A stretch of DNA of 64,000 bases from Bacteroidota bacterium (GCA_029560875.1 JAKQKB010000075.1:1-64000); one strand, 5' to 3'. Shown: positions 7,058-16,582, counted from the stretch's first letter. A program made the numbers and translations. The notes: a model not told the origin generated them from the letters alone.

Positions 7058-8224
7058 TTAATTCCCCGCTTGCTCATCGGGGTTTTTAGTTTTCTTACTG
7101 CCTCGGTAGAGCTCAAACTTCTGCAAACGACATTCAAGCGAACCGTTGTAAAGTTTGATTTTACGCGATGGACGGAGTCCAAAGTTTTTAAGGGCATCGT
7201 AATTGGCGCTGATAATCCACGCATCGCATCCTTGGTAGAAATGCTTTAGGCGCGAACCCATATCCTGGTAGAAACGGGTAATTTCCTCCAACTGCAAACG
7301 CTCACCGTAAGGCGGATTCATAATTACAAGCCCATTTTCGCAGCTATGCGATGAGTTGAAGAAGTCGGTTCTATCGAAGGTTATCATACCCTTCACCTCT
7401 GCCCTCTTGGCGTTGGCTACGGTAATATCAATTGCTCGGTTATCGACATCCTGCGCAAAGATTTTTGCCTCGCAGGGTTTGGTCTTTGTCTCGGCATCGG
7501 TTTTTATGCTATTCCATAGCGCCGAATCGAAATCCTTCCAGCTCTCAAAACCAAAGGTACGGTTGCGCCCTGGAGCCATATTGCTTGCAAGCATAGCTGC
7601 CTCAATGGGAAAAGTACCGGAGCCACACATTGGGTCAATAAAATCGCTCTTTTTGTCCCAGCCAGTAAGTAGGATGATTCCTGCAGCCAACACCTCGCTC
7701 ATTGGAGCCTCGGTTTGCTGCTGCTTATAATTTCTTATACCAAGTTGCACCCCAGAACTATCGAGCGATACAACTACGTCCCTATCGTGAATATGAATAT
7801 TTATTCGAACATCTGGATTCTCGGTATTCACTGATGGCCGAATTCCGTGCCTATCGCGGAACTGGTCGGCAATGGCATCCTTGGTTTTAAGCGCAACGTA
7901 CTTGGAGTGGGTAAACACCTCGCTGTAAACACTGGCATCAATAGCAAATGTTTGCTTGTAGGAGAAATATTGCTCCCACTCTATTTTCATAATTTTATCG
8001 TAGAGCTGTTTCTCGTTATTAGCGTAGAAAGTGCTAATGGGTTTAAGTACCTTAACGGCAGTTCGCAGGTGCAGGTTGCACTTGTAAAGCATTGCAGTAT
8101 CGCCCTTTATGCTAACCGCACGGCTAAGCACCTCAATATCCTCGGCTCCGAGTTCCTTTAACTCATTGGCAAGAACCTCCTCTAGGCCAAACAGGGTTGT
8201 AACAATTATCTCGAATTTTTCCAA
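7058..8224 (-). CDS. rlmL: THUMP-domain class I SAM-dependent RNA methyltransferase (RlmL type)
   Basis: Probably methylates N2 of a guanine in 23S rRNA, as RlmL does at G2445. The 388-aa protein has an N-terminal ferredoxin-like plus THUMP region (about 1-155), then a Rossmann methyltransferase domain with SAM-binding DPMCGSGTFPIEAA and the catalytic NPPYGER motif. It lacks the second methyltransferase module (RlmK) found in the fused E. coli protein, as in most Bacteroidetes. Annotation pipelines often call this family a DNA adenine methylase, but the THUMP domain points to RNA. Confidence 0.85.
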   Translation of the reverse strand: MEKFEIIVTTLFGLEEVLANELKELGAEDIEVLSRAVSIKGDTAMLYKCNLHLRTAVKVLKPISTFYANNEKQLYDKIMKIEWEQYFSYKQTFAIDASVYSEVFTHSKYVALKTKDAIADQFRDRHGIRPSVNTENPDVRINIHIHDRDVVVSLDSSGVQLGIRNYKQQQTEAPMSEVLAAGIILLTGWDKKSDFIDPMCGSGTFPIEAAMLASNMAPGRNRTFGFESWKDFDSALWNSIKTDAETKTKPCEAKIFAQDVDNRAIDITVANAKRAEVKGMITFDRTDFFNSSHSCENGLVIMNPPYGERLQLEEITRFYQDMGSRLKHFYQGCDAWIISANYDALKNFGLRPSRKIKLYNGSLECRLQKFELYRGSKKTKNPDEQAGN

Positions 8225-8295
8225 TGTGGTATGTATTTATATCATCCAAAAATACTGCTTTTATGGTTAAGGAAAAAATTGTAAGGTCATTTGAG

Positions 8296-8303
8296 TATCT
8301 TTG
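8296..8303 (+). promoter_or_regulatory. Possible promoter -7 box for the flavoprotein gene
   Basis: TATCTTTG matches TAnnTTTG exactly and is placed to give a leader of about 75 nt. I cannot find a matching TTTG at the right distance upstream. Confidence 0.35.
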
Positions 8304-8383
8304 CCGTGAAGAAGTGGATAAAGTACCCGGAGTGATGGAGTTTTGTGCGCAGTTATAAATGCAATTAACTTACATTTAAACAG

Positions 8384-9598
8384 TTGAAAGTAGCAATTAT
8401 TGGTGGTGGAGCGGCTGGATTTTTTGCAGCAATTACGGCAAAGGAGAATTATCACGATGCTGATGTGGTGATTTTTGAAAAGGCGCAAAAGGTACTGTCG
8501 AAAGTGAAAGTTTCTGGTGGCGGACGATGCAATGTTACCAACGGCTGCAACACTATTGAGGAGTTAATTACAGCCTACCCACGTGGTGGACGTCAACTCA
8601 AAAAGGCGTTCTACACATTCAGTAATTATGATGCGATAAAATGGTTCGAATCTCGAGGAGTTCCGCTAGTCACCCAAAGCGATAACTGTGTTTTCCCAAA
8701 ATCGCAGGATTCGCAAAGTATTATCGACTGCTTTTTGAGGCAATGCAAGAAACTTGGTGTAAGGATTGAAACTGGAAAAGGTGTTAAAAACGTTATCCCA
8801 CAAAGCGATAAGTTGAGAATCAACTTTAGGGATGATGAAAACAACCCGCAGGAATTTGATAAGGTGATTGTTACCACAGGTGGCTCATCGAATTATGCTT
8901 CGTTTAGGTGGATTGAGGATTTAGGTCATAAAATTGAAATACCAATACCTTCGCTTTTCACTTTTAATATTCAAAATAATCCTATAACCGAGCTTATGGG
9001 GATTGTAGTGGAAAATACACTGGTTAGTTTACAAGGGACAAAAATCAAATCCGAAGGGCCTCTGCTAATAACCCATTGGGGAATGAGTGGGCCTGCAATT
9101 CTAAAACTATCGTCGTTTGGAGCACGAATTCTGAACGAGATGAACTACACCTTCAACATTCAAGTAAACTGGACCAACGAGCAAAACTCGGAATTTGTGG
9201 TGGAACAGCTGAATGCAATTGTAAATCAACATCCAAATAAGATACTATCAAACATTAGGCCTTACAACCTTTCCGAAAGACTATGGTTGTACTTGCTAAA
9301 GAAAAACGAATTGCCAGAGCAAAAAAAGTGGTGTGAACTGGGCAAAAAAGGTGTAAACAAACTGGCAAATACACTCACAAACGACACTTACTCGGTTAAA
9401 GGAAAATCGACATTCCGCGAGGAGTTTGTAACCTGCGGTGGCGTTAGTCTTCAAAGTATCGACATGAACACTATGCAGAGTAAGACTTGCAAAAACCTTT
9501 ACTTTGCAGGTGAGGTTTTGGATATAGATGCTATAACGGGAGGATATAACCTGCAGGCTGCATGGACTACAGGGTTTATTGCGGGGAAATTGATGTAA
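8384..9598 (+). CDS. NAD(P)/FAD-dependent oxidoreductase, HI0933/YhiN family
   Basis: A 404-aa cytoplasmic flavoprotein with a Rossmann FAD motif at the very N-terminus (GGGAAGFFAA), the family signature KVSGGGRCNVTN near residue 42, and the C-terminal FAD-contact motif ITGGYNLQAAWTTG. The substrate of this family is not well defined. The start is TTG at 8384: the frame has a stop at 8366-8368 and no ATG in between, and this start places the Rossmann strand exactly at the N-terminus as in relatives. It is transcribed away from the rlmL-like gene. Confidence 0.85.
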   Translation: MKVAIIGGGAAGFFAAITAKENYHDADVVIFEKAQKVLSKVKVSGGGRCNVTNGCNTIEELITAYPRGGRQLKKAFYTFSNYDAIKWFESRGVPLVTQSDNCVFPKSQDSQSIIDCFLRQCKKLGVRIETGKGVKNVIPQSDKLRINFRDDENNPQEFDKVIVTTGGSSNYASFRWIEDLGHKIEIPIPSLFTFNIQNNPITELMGIVVENTLVSLQGTKIKSEGPLLITHWGMSGPAILKLSSFGARILNEMNYTFNIQVNWTNEQNSEFVVEQLNAIVNQHPNKILSNIRPYNLSERLWLYLLKKNELPEQKKWCELGKKGVNKLANTLTNDTYSVKGKSTFREEFVTCGGVSLQSIDMNTMQSKTCKNLYFAGEVLDIDAITGGYNLQAAWTTGFIAGKLM

Positions 9599-9687
9599 AT
9601 TATATTAAACATCATTTTAACAATCCTTTTAATATTCTTTCGTCTAAATTATCAGTTTTTAGTTAAACTAAATATTTCACTTTTCAC

Positions 9688-9877
9688 TCTTACTTTTTTC
9701 TTGACAAAAAAGTAAACAAAAAGTCAAGGCAAAACTATGCTTCTACCCGCCCTATAGCAAGTCAAGAATTTCTGCAAAAGTAGGCAAGCCCCTTTTGCGA
9801 AATTCTAAATCTTCCTATATTCACGCTAGCACAGGCTCGCAGTTTTGCCAATCCCTCCCACATGCATATAAATTATG
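9688..9877 (+). repeat. Nested inverted-repeat element, copy 1
   Basis: One of three related copies. Hairpin 1 is TTACTTTTTT-cttgac-AAAAAAGTAA. An outer helix GGCAAAACT (9728-9736) pairs with AGTTTTGCC (9841-9849) and encloses hairpin 2, AGAATTTC(t)GCAAAAG (9765-9780) with CTTTTGCGAAATTCT (9792-9806). It fills most of the gene-free stretch 9599-9942 between convergent genes. No open reading frame of note is in it. Confidence 0.8.
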
Positions 9878-9942
9878 CGCCACTCAATTTATACTTAACT
9901 CAATTAAATTTAAACAATTGATTTGCGAGCAAAATATATCGA

Positions 9943-10809
9943 TTAATAGTTCTTACCGATTGAGCGTTCCACAAAAATACGTTTGTACCGAGCGGCTTTT
10001 AAAAGATAATCAGCAGACACATCGGTGCCCATGGCAATAATTTTATCGCAACAAGCAAGGCCGAGTTTATGACTTACGCCAAAATCAAAGGCAATGTAAA
10101 TTGCCTTAAACACAAACTCGATATTCTGTGGATGAACTTGCATTGCATCTTCCAGCACATTCAATGCCCTATTGGGTAGATTGTTTTCAGTGTAAAAATC
10201 GACCAACGAAAAAATAGCCTTTTGATTGAAGTTACACTCTGTGCTAGCCAACTTCAAGTAGCGCTCTGCCTCGTTAAAATGTCCCATTTTGCTGTAAACA
10301 ATACCAAGTAGACGGTTTCCAACAGGAGTATTAACCAATTGGATTTGTTTGGCCAAATCGAGTGATTTTCGGAAACTGCCACCGTGCGAAGCAGGTAATT
10401 GCATCAGTGTATAAATTAACTCTTCGCCCACGGCAAAATTTGAACGGTTGCTTTGCCATTCTTTCTCAAGATTTTCGGCCTTTTTCGAAAGAAGTTCCAA
10501 CTCATCAACAATGGTTTCGCCCCAAAACTTCACACCCTGTTTATAGGCCGCACGGGCAATAGCATGCGCTCCAACAGGATTGGTTAACAACAAAAAGGTT
10601 ATGATGATAAAAGCTTTTACAAAAACCCCAAACTGGTCGAAATGGATTGAAACGCCCAGCAATACCATTCCCAAACCTAAAGTAGATGCCTTTGTAATGG
10701 CCGACATCCGAAGGTAAAAATCGGGTAAACGCAAAATACCAATTGCTGCAATTAGCATAAAAATTGAACCTACACTTACCAAGAATGTGGTTATAATATC
10801 GTTAATCAT
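9943..10809 (-). CDS. mrpG: Mrp/Mnh cation:proton antiporter subunit G fused to a TPR-like domain
   Basis: Residues 1 to about 100 are a normal MrpG: three membrane helices with LRLPDFYLRMSA and, at the end of the third helix, the TNPVGAHAIARAAY signature. A further roughly 170 residues follow, starting with a charged helix (KKAENLEKEWQS) and then TPR-like helical pairs (GIVYSKMGHFNEAERYLKLA; FYTENNLPNRALNVLEDAM). MrpG is usually 100-130 aa, so this 288-aa protein is an unusual fusion; the helical part should face the cytoplasm. It is the last gene of the mrp operon, 2 bp after mrpF. Confidence 0.85.
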   Translation of the reverse strand: MINDIITTFLVSVGSIFMLIAAIGILRLPDFYLRMSAITKASTLGLGMVLLGVSIHFDQFGVFVKAFIIITFLLLTNPVGAHAIARAAYKQGVKFWGETIVDELELLSKKAENLEKEWQSNRSNFAVGEELIYTLMQLPASHGGSFRKSLDLAKQIQLVNTPVGNRLLGIVYSKMGHFNEAERYLKLASTECNFNQKAIFSLVDFYTENNLPNRALNVLEDAMQVHPQNIEFVFKAIYIAFDFGVSHKLGLACCDKIIAMGTDVSADYLLKAARYKRIFVERSIGKNY

Positions 10810-10811
10810 AT

Positions 10812-11075
10812 CTACTCCTTACGTTTTAGAATGTAATAAGCAAATGACATGGCACCCAAGAACGCGATTAGCGAAAGCACAACCGCTACATCAAGAAAAC
10901 TTGTATTCTCCCATATCAAAGAGAATAATGTAATTGATGCAATTACTAAAGTGGTAAACAAATCGAACGCTGTGACCCTATCGGGCAGCGATGGCCCTTT
11001 AACAAAGCGGACAACCACCAACAACATCGAAATTCCGATTATAATAATTGCAACTATGAGTACGTTATTTACCAT
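10812..11075 (-). CDS. mrpF: Mrp/Mnh antiporter subunit F
   Basis: A small inner-membrane subunit of the multi-protein Na+(or K+)/H+ antiporter. It is 87 aa with three membrane helices and the conserved GPSLPDRVTAFDL segment after helix 1, typical of MrpF. It lies 12 bp after mrpE and 2 bp before mrpG. The starting residues MVNNVLIVAII fit helix 1. Confidence 0.9.
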   Translation of the reverse strand: MVNNVLIVAIIIIGISMLLVVVRFVKGPSLPDRVTAFDLFTTLVIASITLFSLIWENTSFLDVAVVLSLIAFLGAMSFAYYILKRKE

Positions 11076-11087
11076 TTTGTAAAATCG

Positions 11088-11579
11088 TTAGTGGAATACA
11101 CGCAAAACTCTACGCTCAAAACCATTCTTAATTTCGGTCTTCACCCTATCGGCATCACCACCGGGAATGTACATGGCGTGGACAAATAAGAATGTTTTAT
11201 CCTCCGAAACCTCAACACTTAAAGTTCCTGGAGTTAATGAAATTAACGAGGCCAGAATGGTTATCTCCAAATCTGTTTTAACATCCATTGGTACGGCAAT
11301 CATACCTGCTTCAATTCGCCATTTCCTCGATAAAACCTCCCTAACAACCTGAAATGTGGCCACAAACATCTCCTTTGTAAAATACGCCAGCAATTCCATA
11401 AGGTACAATACCTGAAAGAAACTTTTACGATTGTATATGTATGAAAATAGCCACATCACAAAGAGTAATCCTAGAAACAAAAGGATTATCCAGTGTGCCA
11501 GCATATCAAAATTGATATACTGCAAGTAGGCTAGAGTAACTATTGATGCTATGACAACTTGCCAGTAAAATGCTTTCAT
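11088..11579 (-). CDS. mrpE: Mrp/Mnh antiporter subunit E
   Basis: A 163-aa inner-membrane subunit. Two or three hydrophobic segments in the first 60 residues are followed by a cytoplasmic domain with the family hallmark LASLISLTPGTLSVEV and a C-terminal FVHAMYI strand. It lies 38 bp after mrpD in the operon. MrpE is needed for assembly of the complex rather than for ion translocation itself (family knowledge). Confidence 0.92.
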   Translation of the reverse strand: MKAFYWQVVIASIVTLAYLQYINFDMLAHWIILLFLGLLFVMWLFSYIYNRKSFFQVLYLMELLAYFTKEMFVATFQVVREVLSRKWRIEAGMIAVPMDVKTDLEITILASLISLTPGTLSVEVSEDKTFLFVHAMYIPGGDADRVKTEIKNGFERRVLRVFH

Positions 11580-11617
11580 AATAGCCTATGTTTAAACCAA
11601 CAATATTTAATCTAAAA

Positions 11618-13141
11618 TCATTTTACACCCAAAACACCATTAATATACAAATCCCTATTCACCAAAGTATTTGCCGACTCCAAGCACCAATCAATCAAAC
11701 TATTCGGAAAGAAACTAACCAATAGAATCAGAATGGTTAAAATTACAATTGACACTGTGATTCCAGTATGTTTCTTAAGCAAAGTGCCAAACGACATTTT
11801 TACCTCTGACCTTGAATCTGTATTTGGGTTAGGTTTCCAGAATACCTCGTTCCAAATCTTGGTCATTGAGAATAGAGTTAAAAGACTTACTGCCAACGAA
11901 ACTGCAGTTACCACAACCACCAATGTACTTCCCTCGTCAAAACCACCCTTTGCAAGCAGGTACTTGCCCCAAAAGCCAGTTAATGGAGGAATTCCAGTAA
12001 GCGAAAAAGCGGATATTGCAAAAAGCAGTGCAAGTGCAGGAACTTGAAGCATCACACCACCCAATTCCTTTAATTTATAGGAACCAAAAACCTTAGATAC
12101 GCTCCCAGCCACAAAAAAAAGGTTGGTTTTAACTAAAACGTTATGAACCACAAAGAACAATGCTCCTGCTATGGCCATTGGGGTAAAAATAGCAAGCCCC
12201 ATAATCATATATCCAATCTGCGACACTATATGGAATGAGAGAATTTTTCTGAAATCGGTTTGCGCAGCTGCCCCAAATACACCAATAACCATTGTTAATG
12301 CTGCAAGAACAAGTAGAATAGACTGTATAAGCGTTCCCTCCAAAGGGTAAATTATGGTGAAGAAACGTGTTAATGAGTAAATACCAACCTTAGTTAGCAA
12401 TGCAACCACCAAGGCTGTAAAGCCAATTGGCGCTGTATGGTACGATGCTGGCAACCAAAAGAAAAGCGGGAAAATTGCTGCTTTTATACCAAAACTTACC
12501 AAAAAGAATACAGCAGCAATATCAACCAATGTTTGATTCTGAACCAATGGTAACGCTTTTGCAAGCATCGCCATGTTGAGATTACCAGTAAGTCCATATA
12601 ATATTCCAACTCCAATCAGAAAGAAAGCCGAACTAATTACATTTATGGTAACGTACTTTAAAGCACCCTCCAGTTGACTCCGACTTGCTCCAATTGTAAA
12701 CAGCACAAAGGATGAAACCAACATCACCTCGAACCAAACGTAAAGGTTAAAAATATCGCCTGCTACAAATGCTCCGGATAACCCAAAAAGTAGAAAAAAG
12801 AACACTGGATGAAAAATTGACAAGGAGATATTTGATTTGATAAATGTGCTTCCATACCAAAAAGAGACTAATGCAAGTATTGCGCCGAGAAGAATAAAAA
12901 GCGCCGACATCATATCAACAACCAGGGCAATTCCAAACCCAGTTTGCCAACTACCAACATCAACCAATATCAAACCATTTGCAGAAACTTCCGCAAATAG
13001 TGCTATTGATGCTAAAAGGTAAAGAGCGGTGGAAAAACCACCCAGTAAACGCTGGGTTTTGGTTTTTCCCCACATTAACAGCATAAGAATAGCCGAAAGC
13101 AAAGGAATTATAAGAACCGATATCAACGAAATATTTTGCAT
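11618..13141 (-). CDS. mrpD: Mrp/Mnh antiporter subunit D (proton-translocating, NuoN/NuoM-like)
   Basis: A 507-aa polytopic protein, about 14 helices, of the complex I antiporter-like family. Seen: FNLYVWFEVMLVSSF with the conserved Glu in helix 5, KAAIFPLFFWLPASYHTAP with the broken-helix Lys, and LTGIPPLTGFWGKYLL. It belongs to the ion-translocating core of the complex with MrpA. It is separated from mrpC by 337 bp that hold a dispersed repeat, the only large gap in this operon. Confidence 0.95.
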   Translation of the reverse strand: MQNISLISVLIIPLLSAILMLLMWGKTKTQRLLGGFSTALYLLASIALFAEVSANGLILVDVGSWQTGFGIALVVDMMSALFILLGAILALVSFWYGSTFIKSNISLSIFHPVFFFLLFGLSGAFVAGDIFNLYVWFEVMLVSSFVLFTIGASRSQLEGALKYVTINVISSAFFLIGVGILYGLTGNLNMAMLAKALPLVQNQTLVDIAAVFFLVSFGIKAAIFPLFFWLPASYHTAPIGFTALVVALLTKVGIYSLTRFFTIIYPLEGTLIQSILLVLAALTMVIGVFGAAAQTDFRKILSFHIVSQIGYMIMGLAIFTPMAIAGALFFVVHNVLVKTNLFFVAGSVSKVFGSYKLKELGGVMLQVPALALLFAISAFSLTGIPPLTGFWGKYLLAKGGFDEGSTLVVVVTAVSLAVSLLTLFSMTKIWNEVFWKPNPNTDSRSEVKMSFGTLLKKHTGITVSIVILTILILLVSFFPNSLIDWCLESANTLVNRDLYINGVLGVK

Positions 13142-13206
13142 ATCAACAAATAATCTAATTAGGTAAAAATCTGATTATTAACAACTACAACGAATCCTAG
13201 GTTAAC

Positions 13207-13441
13207 ATATGCAAAGTTTTTCTTATACATCCAACGTCCCTTTGCATCTCTTACTTTTTCCATGATGAAAAAGTAAGCAAAAAATCTAGGCAAAACTGTG
13301 CTTCTCCCCGCCCTATAGCAAGTCAAGAATTTCTGCAAAAGTAGGCAAGCCCCTTTTGCGAAATTCTATGTCTTCCTATATTCCCTCCAACTCCGGCTCG
13401 CAGTTTTGCCACTCCCACCCGCGTGCTTTTTAAATTATGTA
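13207..13441 (+). repeat. Nested inverted-repeat element, copy 2, inside the mrp operon
   Basis: Same architecture as copies 1 and 3: an extra left hairpin ATGCAAAG...CTTTGCAT, then TTACTTTTTC-catgat-GAAAAAGTAA, the outer helix GGCAAAACT (13289-13297) with AGTTTTGCC (13402-13410), and the inner hairpin AGAATTTC(t)GCAAAAG/CTTTTGCGAAATTCT. It occupies the gene-free stretch 13142-13478 between mrpC and mrpD and would be transcribed as part of the operon, in antisense orientation. Confidence 0.85.
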
Positions 13442-13478
13442 TCTTGATTTTCATAACGTTTTTCAAAATAAACTTTAA

Positions 13479-13832
13479 TTAATCAATTTTCTCCGATGAA
13501 CTTAACTCATCCATATTGGCAGTGCCAGTTGCCTTGTAAACCCTACGGATAAGCACAATGGCAAACGCCTGTATTCCAAAACCAATCACAATAGCCGTAA
13601 GAATTAATGCTTGTGGAACAGGGTCGGCAAAAGTATCGGTTAACTTGTCCTGATTTTCAGAAATAATTGCAGGGATTCCGCGAATAATACGGGCTACCAA
13701 AAAGATAAAAAGATTAGTAGCATAGCTAAGTAGCATAATGCCAAGAATCAGCTTTACCATTCCCTTGTGAAGCATCAGGTAAAGCCCTGCAGCAAATAAC
13801 AATCCAGTAAGTATTGCAAGTACAACTTCCAT
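13479..13832 (-). CDS. mrpC: Mrp/Mnh antiporter subunit C (NuoK-like)
   Basis: A 117-aa inner-membrane protein with three helices, homologous to NuoK of complex I. Helix 1 [12 protein letters not shown], helix 2 [16 protein letters not shown] and helix 3 [18 protein letters not shown] carry the conserved features, including the [12 protein letters not shown] signature. It lies 2 bp after mrpB. A charged C-terminal tail ([11 protein letters not shown]) follows. Confidence 0.93.
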   Translation of the reverse strand: MEVVLAILTGLLFAAGLYLMLHKGMVKLILGIMLLSYATNLFIFLVARIIRGIPAIISENQDKLTDTFADPVPQALILTAIVIGFGIQAFAIVLIRRVYKATGTANMDELSSSEKID

Positions 13833-13834
13833 GG

Positions 13835-14242
13835 TTAACTGTTTGAAAGTATAAACGTGATATTTAAAACAACACCAATAACAAGAATATAGACACCAGT
13901 ATCAAACATCAGCGGAGTTCCAATTTTACCGATAATTGGCAAAGTAAAATCAAACCAAAGACCTGTCATTAATGGATAACCGGCCAAAACAGGAATAATC
14001 ACACTTATTAATGCAACCGACAACCCAATGGCCATAATACCAATGGGACGTAACTTATATTTTGCAATGGTATTGTTAACGCCAAGAACCATTGCACGCA
14101 TAAAAAATGCAATGGAAGCCAATAAACCTCCAATAAATCCACCTCCAGGCGAATTATGCCCCCTAAACAATAGAAATAGCGAAAACCCTATAAACAAAGG
14201 CATTAAAAGTTTAATCGCTGTATGAAATATAACCGTTCGCAT
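13835..14242 (-). CDS. mrpB: Mrp/Mnh antiporter subunit B
   Basis: A 135-aa inner-membrane protein with four helices. The conserved GHNSPGGGFIGGLLAS motif lies between helices 1 and 2 and FDTGVYILVIGVVLN near the C-terminus. It sits between mrpA (5 bp upstream) and mrpC in the usual order. Confidence 0.93.
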   Translation of the reverse strand: MRTVIFHTAIKLLMPLFIGFSLFLLFRGHNSPGGGFIGGLLASIAFFMRAMVLGVNNTIAKYKLRPIGIMAIGLSVALISVIIPVLAGYPLMTGLWFDFTLPIIGKIGTPLMFDTGVYILVIGVVLNITFILSNS

Positions 14243-14247
14243 AGAAT

Positions 14248-16545
14248 CTACTGTTTTGATTGTGTAACCTTTATAAGAGTGAATATTCCAATGGATGCTA
14301 TTGCCAAAACTGAAATCTCGCCAAGGGTATCGAGCCCCCTAAAATCGACAAGTATAACATTAACCACATTCTTACCTTTTGCGAGCAAGTAGCTGTTTTG
14401 TGCAAAGTAATCCTTTAATGGAGATACAACCTGTAGCGACTGAACCCACATAAGAATTATTGCCATAGTAGCGCCAAACGCAACAGCAGGGAATGCTATT
14501 TTGATAAGCAATCCTTTACGCACATCAACAAACTTAGGCAATTTATTTAGCACTAGCACAAAAAGCACAATAGTAAGAGTCTCTATAAGAAACTGCGTCA
14601 TTGCAACATCGGGTCCTCCATAGTAGAGGAAAATTGCAGCAGTTCCATAGCCAATCATTCCTAAAGAAACAATTGCCGTTAACCTCGAAGTTGTTAGCAG
14701 AGTATTTGCCAAACCAACCAGCATTAACACCACAAAAACTATCTCAAACCACTTCAACTTAGTTAATCCATCAAAACTAAGCATCGACAAACCTCCACCA
14801 TTAAAGGCCATAATCCATATCAAGGCAACCAAAGTCATTGAGATGATTACAATGTAATTTCGGAGAATACCCGACTGAAAAAACTCCGTTTGGCGCTTTG
14901 CAGCCTTCAGTAATGCAGGGATACTGTTTTGATATGCTTTTTCTGGGCCTGAAATACTATTAAGTGAATATTTATCGGAGAAATTCACAACCACTGAGCG
15001 CATTCTAAAAAGTAAAAAGCCAAAAAGTAAGGTGAGTAAACTTAGCCCAAAAATCAATGTAAAACCATGCCATAAACCAAGTTGTAAAACCTTATCAACA
15101 TTTAAAATCTGAGATGATGAGTGATGCAGCAATGGCTGAGCAAGTTGCTCAGAAAAGACACCACCAATAAGCCCAAGCGTAGCCAAAAATACTGGCCCAA
15201 TTAGCATTGAAAAAGGAGCTTCATGAGGATGTTTTGGGGTTTCGGACTGTTTACCTAAGAATATTTTGTACCCAAACTCAAAGGCCAACGCTGTAAACAT
15301 TACACCTGTGGCAAAAGTTGCCACACCTATTAGTCCACTTGCTAACGGCGACTTAAATGCAGCACCGTAAAGTATCTCCTTAGCAATAAAGCCAAAGAAA
15401 GGAATAACCCCTGCCATTGAAAGCGATGCCAATGCTGATGCGTAGAAAGTGTATGGCATTTTCTTACCTAATCCTGACAGCAATGATAAATCGCGCGAGC
15501 CCGTTTCGTGGTCAACATTTCCTGTCACCATAAACAGTGTTCCTTTATACAATGCGTGAGCCAGTAAAAAAACCATCGCAGCCTGCACCGATACAGTTGT
15601 GCCAATACCCAACAAAAGCACCATAATACCAAGCGCACTAATGGTTGTGTAGGCCAATACCTTTTTCATATCGGTATTGGTTAAAGCCATTAAAGCACCA
15701 TAAACCATTGTAAAACCGCCTATTGAAACCAGCAAAGGTTGCCAAATTGGACCATCGGTAAAAACCTGCGATAAGCGAGCAAGCAAGAATATCCCCGCCT
15801 TAACCATTGTGGTAGAGTGCAAATATGCGCTTACTGGTGCTGGTGCTGCCATTGCATTGGGCAACCAAAAATGGAATGGAAACTGAGCCGACTTAGTTAT
15901 TGCTCCGATAATTATAAGAATTGCTATTAAAGATGAATTTCCGCTATTGGCTAAAATATTTGGAGTTGATAAAATTATATTCAAATCAAAAGTTCCAGCG
16001 GCTATACCAAGCAAAATAATACCTGCCAACATAAACAAACCACCTGCAACAGTTACCAGCATTGCCATCAAGGCTGATTTTCGAGACTCCTCATCGTTAT
16101 GATAATACCCAATTAGCAGATAAGACGATAAACTAGTTAACTCCCAGAATATAAACAGAATAATCAGATTCCCCGACATAACAACACCAAGCATTGCTGT
16201 CATGAATAGGCTTAAATAAAGGAAAAACTTACCCTTGTTGGAATCGTGATGCAGGTAGGCATTGGCGTAATTGTAGATAAAGAAACCAACGCCAGATATC
16301 AATAGAACAAAGAAAAGGCTTAATCCATCAAGTCTAAAACTCAGCGAAATACCAATTGAATTTACCCACTGATGCGTTTCTGACACATAGCCTGTGAGAA
16401 TAATTCTGTCCAAATAAGTTAGGGCCCAAACAAATATACCAAGCGGTATGATACTAAGCCAATTGCCCACCCGTTCGGAGTTTAAACTATGAACTGGGAT
16501 TGACAAAATTGCCAATAAAAAACCTAAAAGAATAACTACAAGCAC
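14248..16545 (-). CDS. mrpA: Mrp/Mnh antiporter subunit A (NuoL-like with MrpB-like C-terminal part)
   Basis: The largest subunit of the cation/proton antiporter, 765 aa with about 20 membrane helices. The NuoL-like part (to about 500) has FIFWELTSLSSYLLIGYY with the conserved Glu, KSAQFPFHFWLPNAMAAPAPVSAYLHS with the key Lys, and VAHALYKGTLFM-like helix features. The C-terminal part ends in a short MrpB-like segment (YGGPDVAMTQFLIETLTIVLF; LGEISVLAIASIGIFTLI). First gene of the seven-gene operon A-B-C-D-E-F-G. Confidence 0.95.
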   Translation of the reverse strand: MLVVILLGFLLAILSIPVHSLNSERVGNWLSIIPLGIFVWALTYLDRIILTGYVSETHQWVNSIGISLSFRLDGLSLFFVLLISGVGFFIYNYANAYLHHDSNKGKFFLYLSLFMTAMLGVVMSGNLIILFIFWELTSLSSYLLIGYYHNDEESRKSALMAMLVTVAGGLFMLAGIILLGIAAGTFDLNIILSTPNILANSGNSSLIAILIIIGAITKSAQFPFHFWLPNAMAAPAPVSAYLHSTTMVKAGIFLLARLSQVFTDGPIWQPLLVSIGGFTMVYGALMALTNTDMKKVLAYTTISALGIMVLLLGIGTTVSVQAAMVFLLAHALYKGTLFMVTGNVDHETGSRDLSLLSGLGKKMPYTFYASALASLSMAGVIPFFGFIAKEILYGAAFKSPLASGLIGVATFATGVMFTALAFEFGYKIFLGKQSETPKHPHEAPFSMLIGPVFLATLGLIGGVFSEQLAQPLLHHSSSQILNVDKVLQLGLWHGFTLIFGLSLLTLLFGFLLFRMRSVVVNFSDKYSLNSISGPEKAYQNSIPALLKAAKRQTEFFQSGILRNYIVIISMTLVALIWIMAFNGGGLSMLSFDGLTKLKWFEIVFVVLMLVGLANTLLTTSRLTAIVSLGMIGYGTAAIFLYYGGPDVAMTQFLIETLTIVLFVLVLNKLPKFVDVRKGLLIKIAFPAVAFGATMAIILMWVQSLQVVSPLKDYFAQNSYLLAKGKNVVNVILVDFRGLDTLGEISVLAIASIGIFTLIKVTQSKQ

Positions 16546-16582
16546 GTTGTAAGTATCATTAATTCAACATTATCTACATAAA

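Noticed and set aside
7022-8161. Plus-strand open frames opposite the rlmL-like gene
   Set aside because: The minus-strand protein has intact THUMP and methyltransferase motifs throughout; the plus-strand frames show no domain or promoter.
7058-8224. DNA adenine methyltransferase (restriction-modification) call for the NPPY protein
   Set aside because: The THUMP domain and the neighbourhood indicate an rRNA methyltransferase; no restriction endonuclease gene is adjacent.
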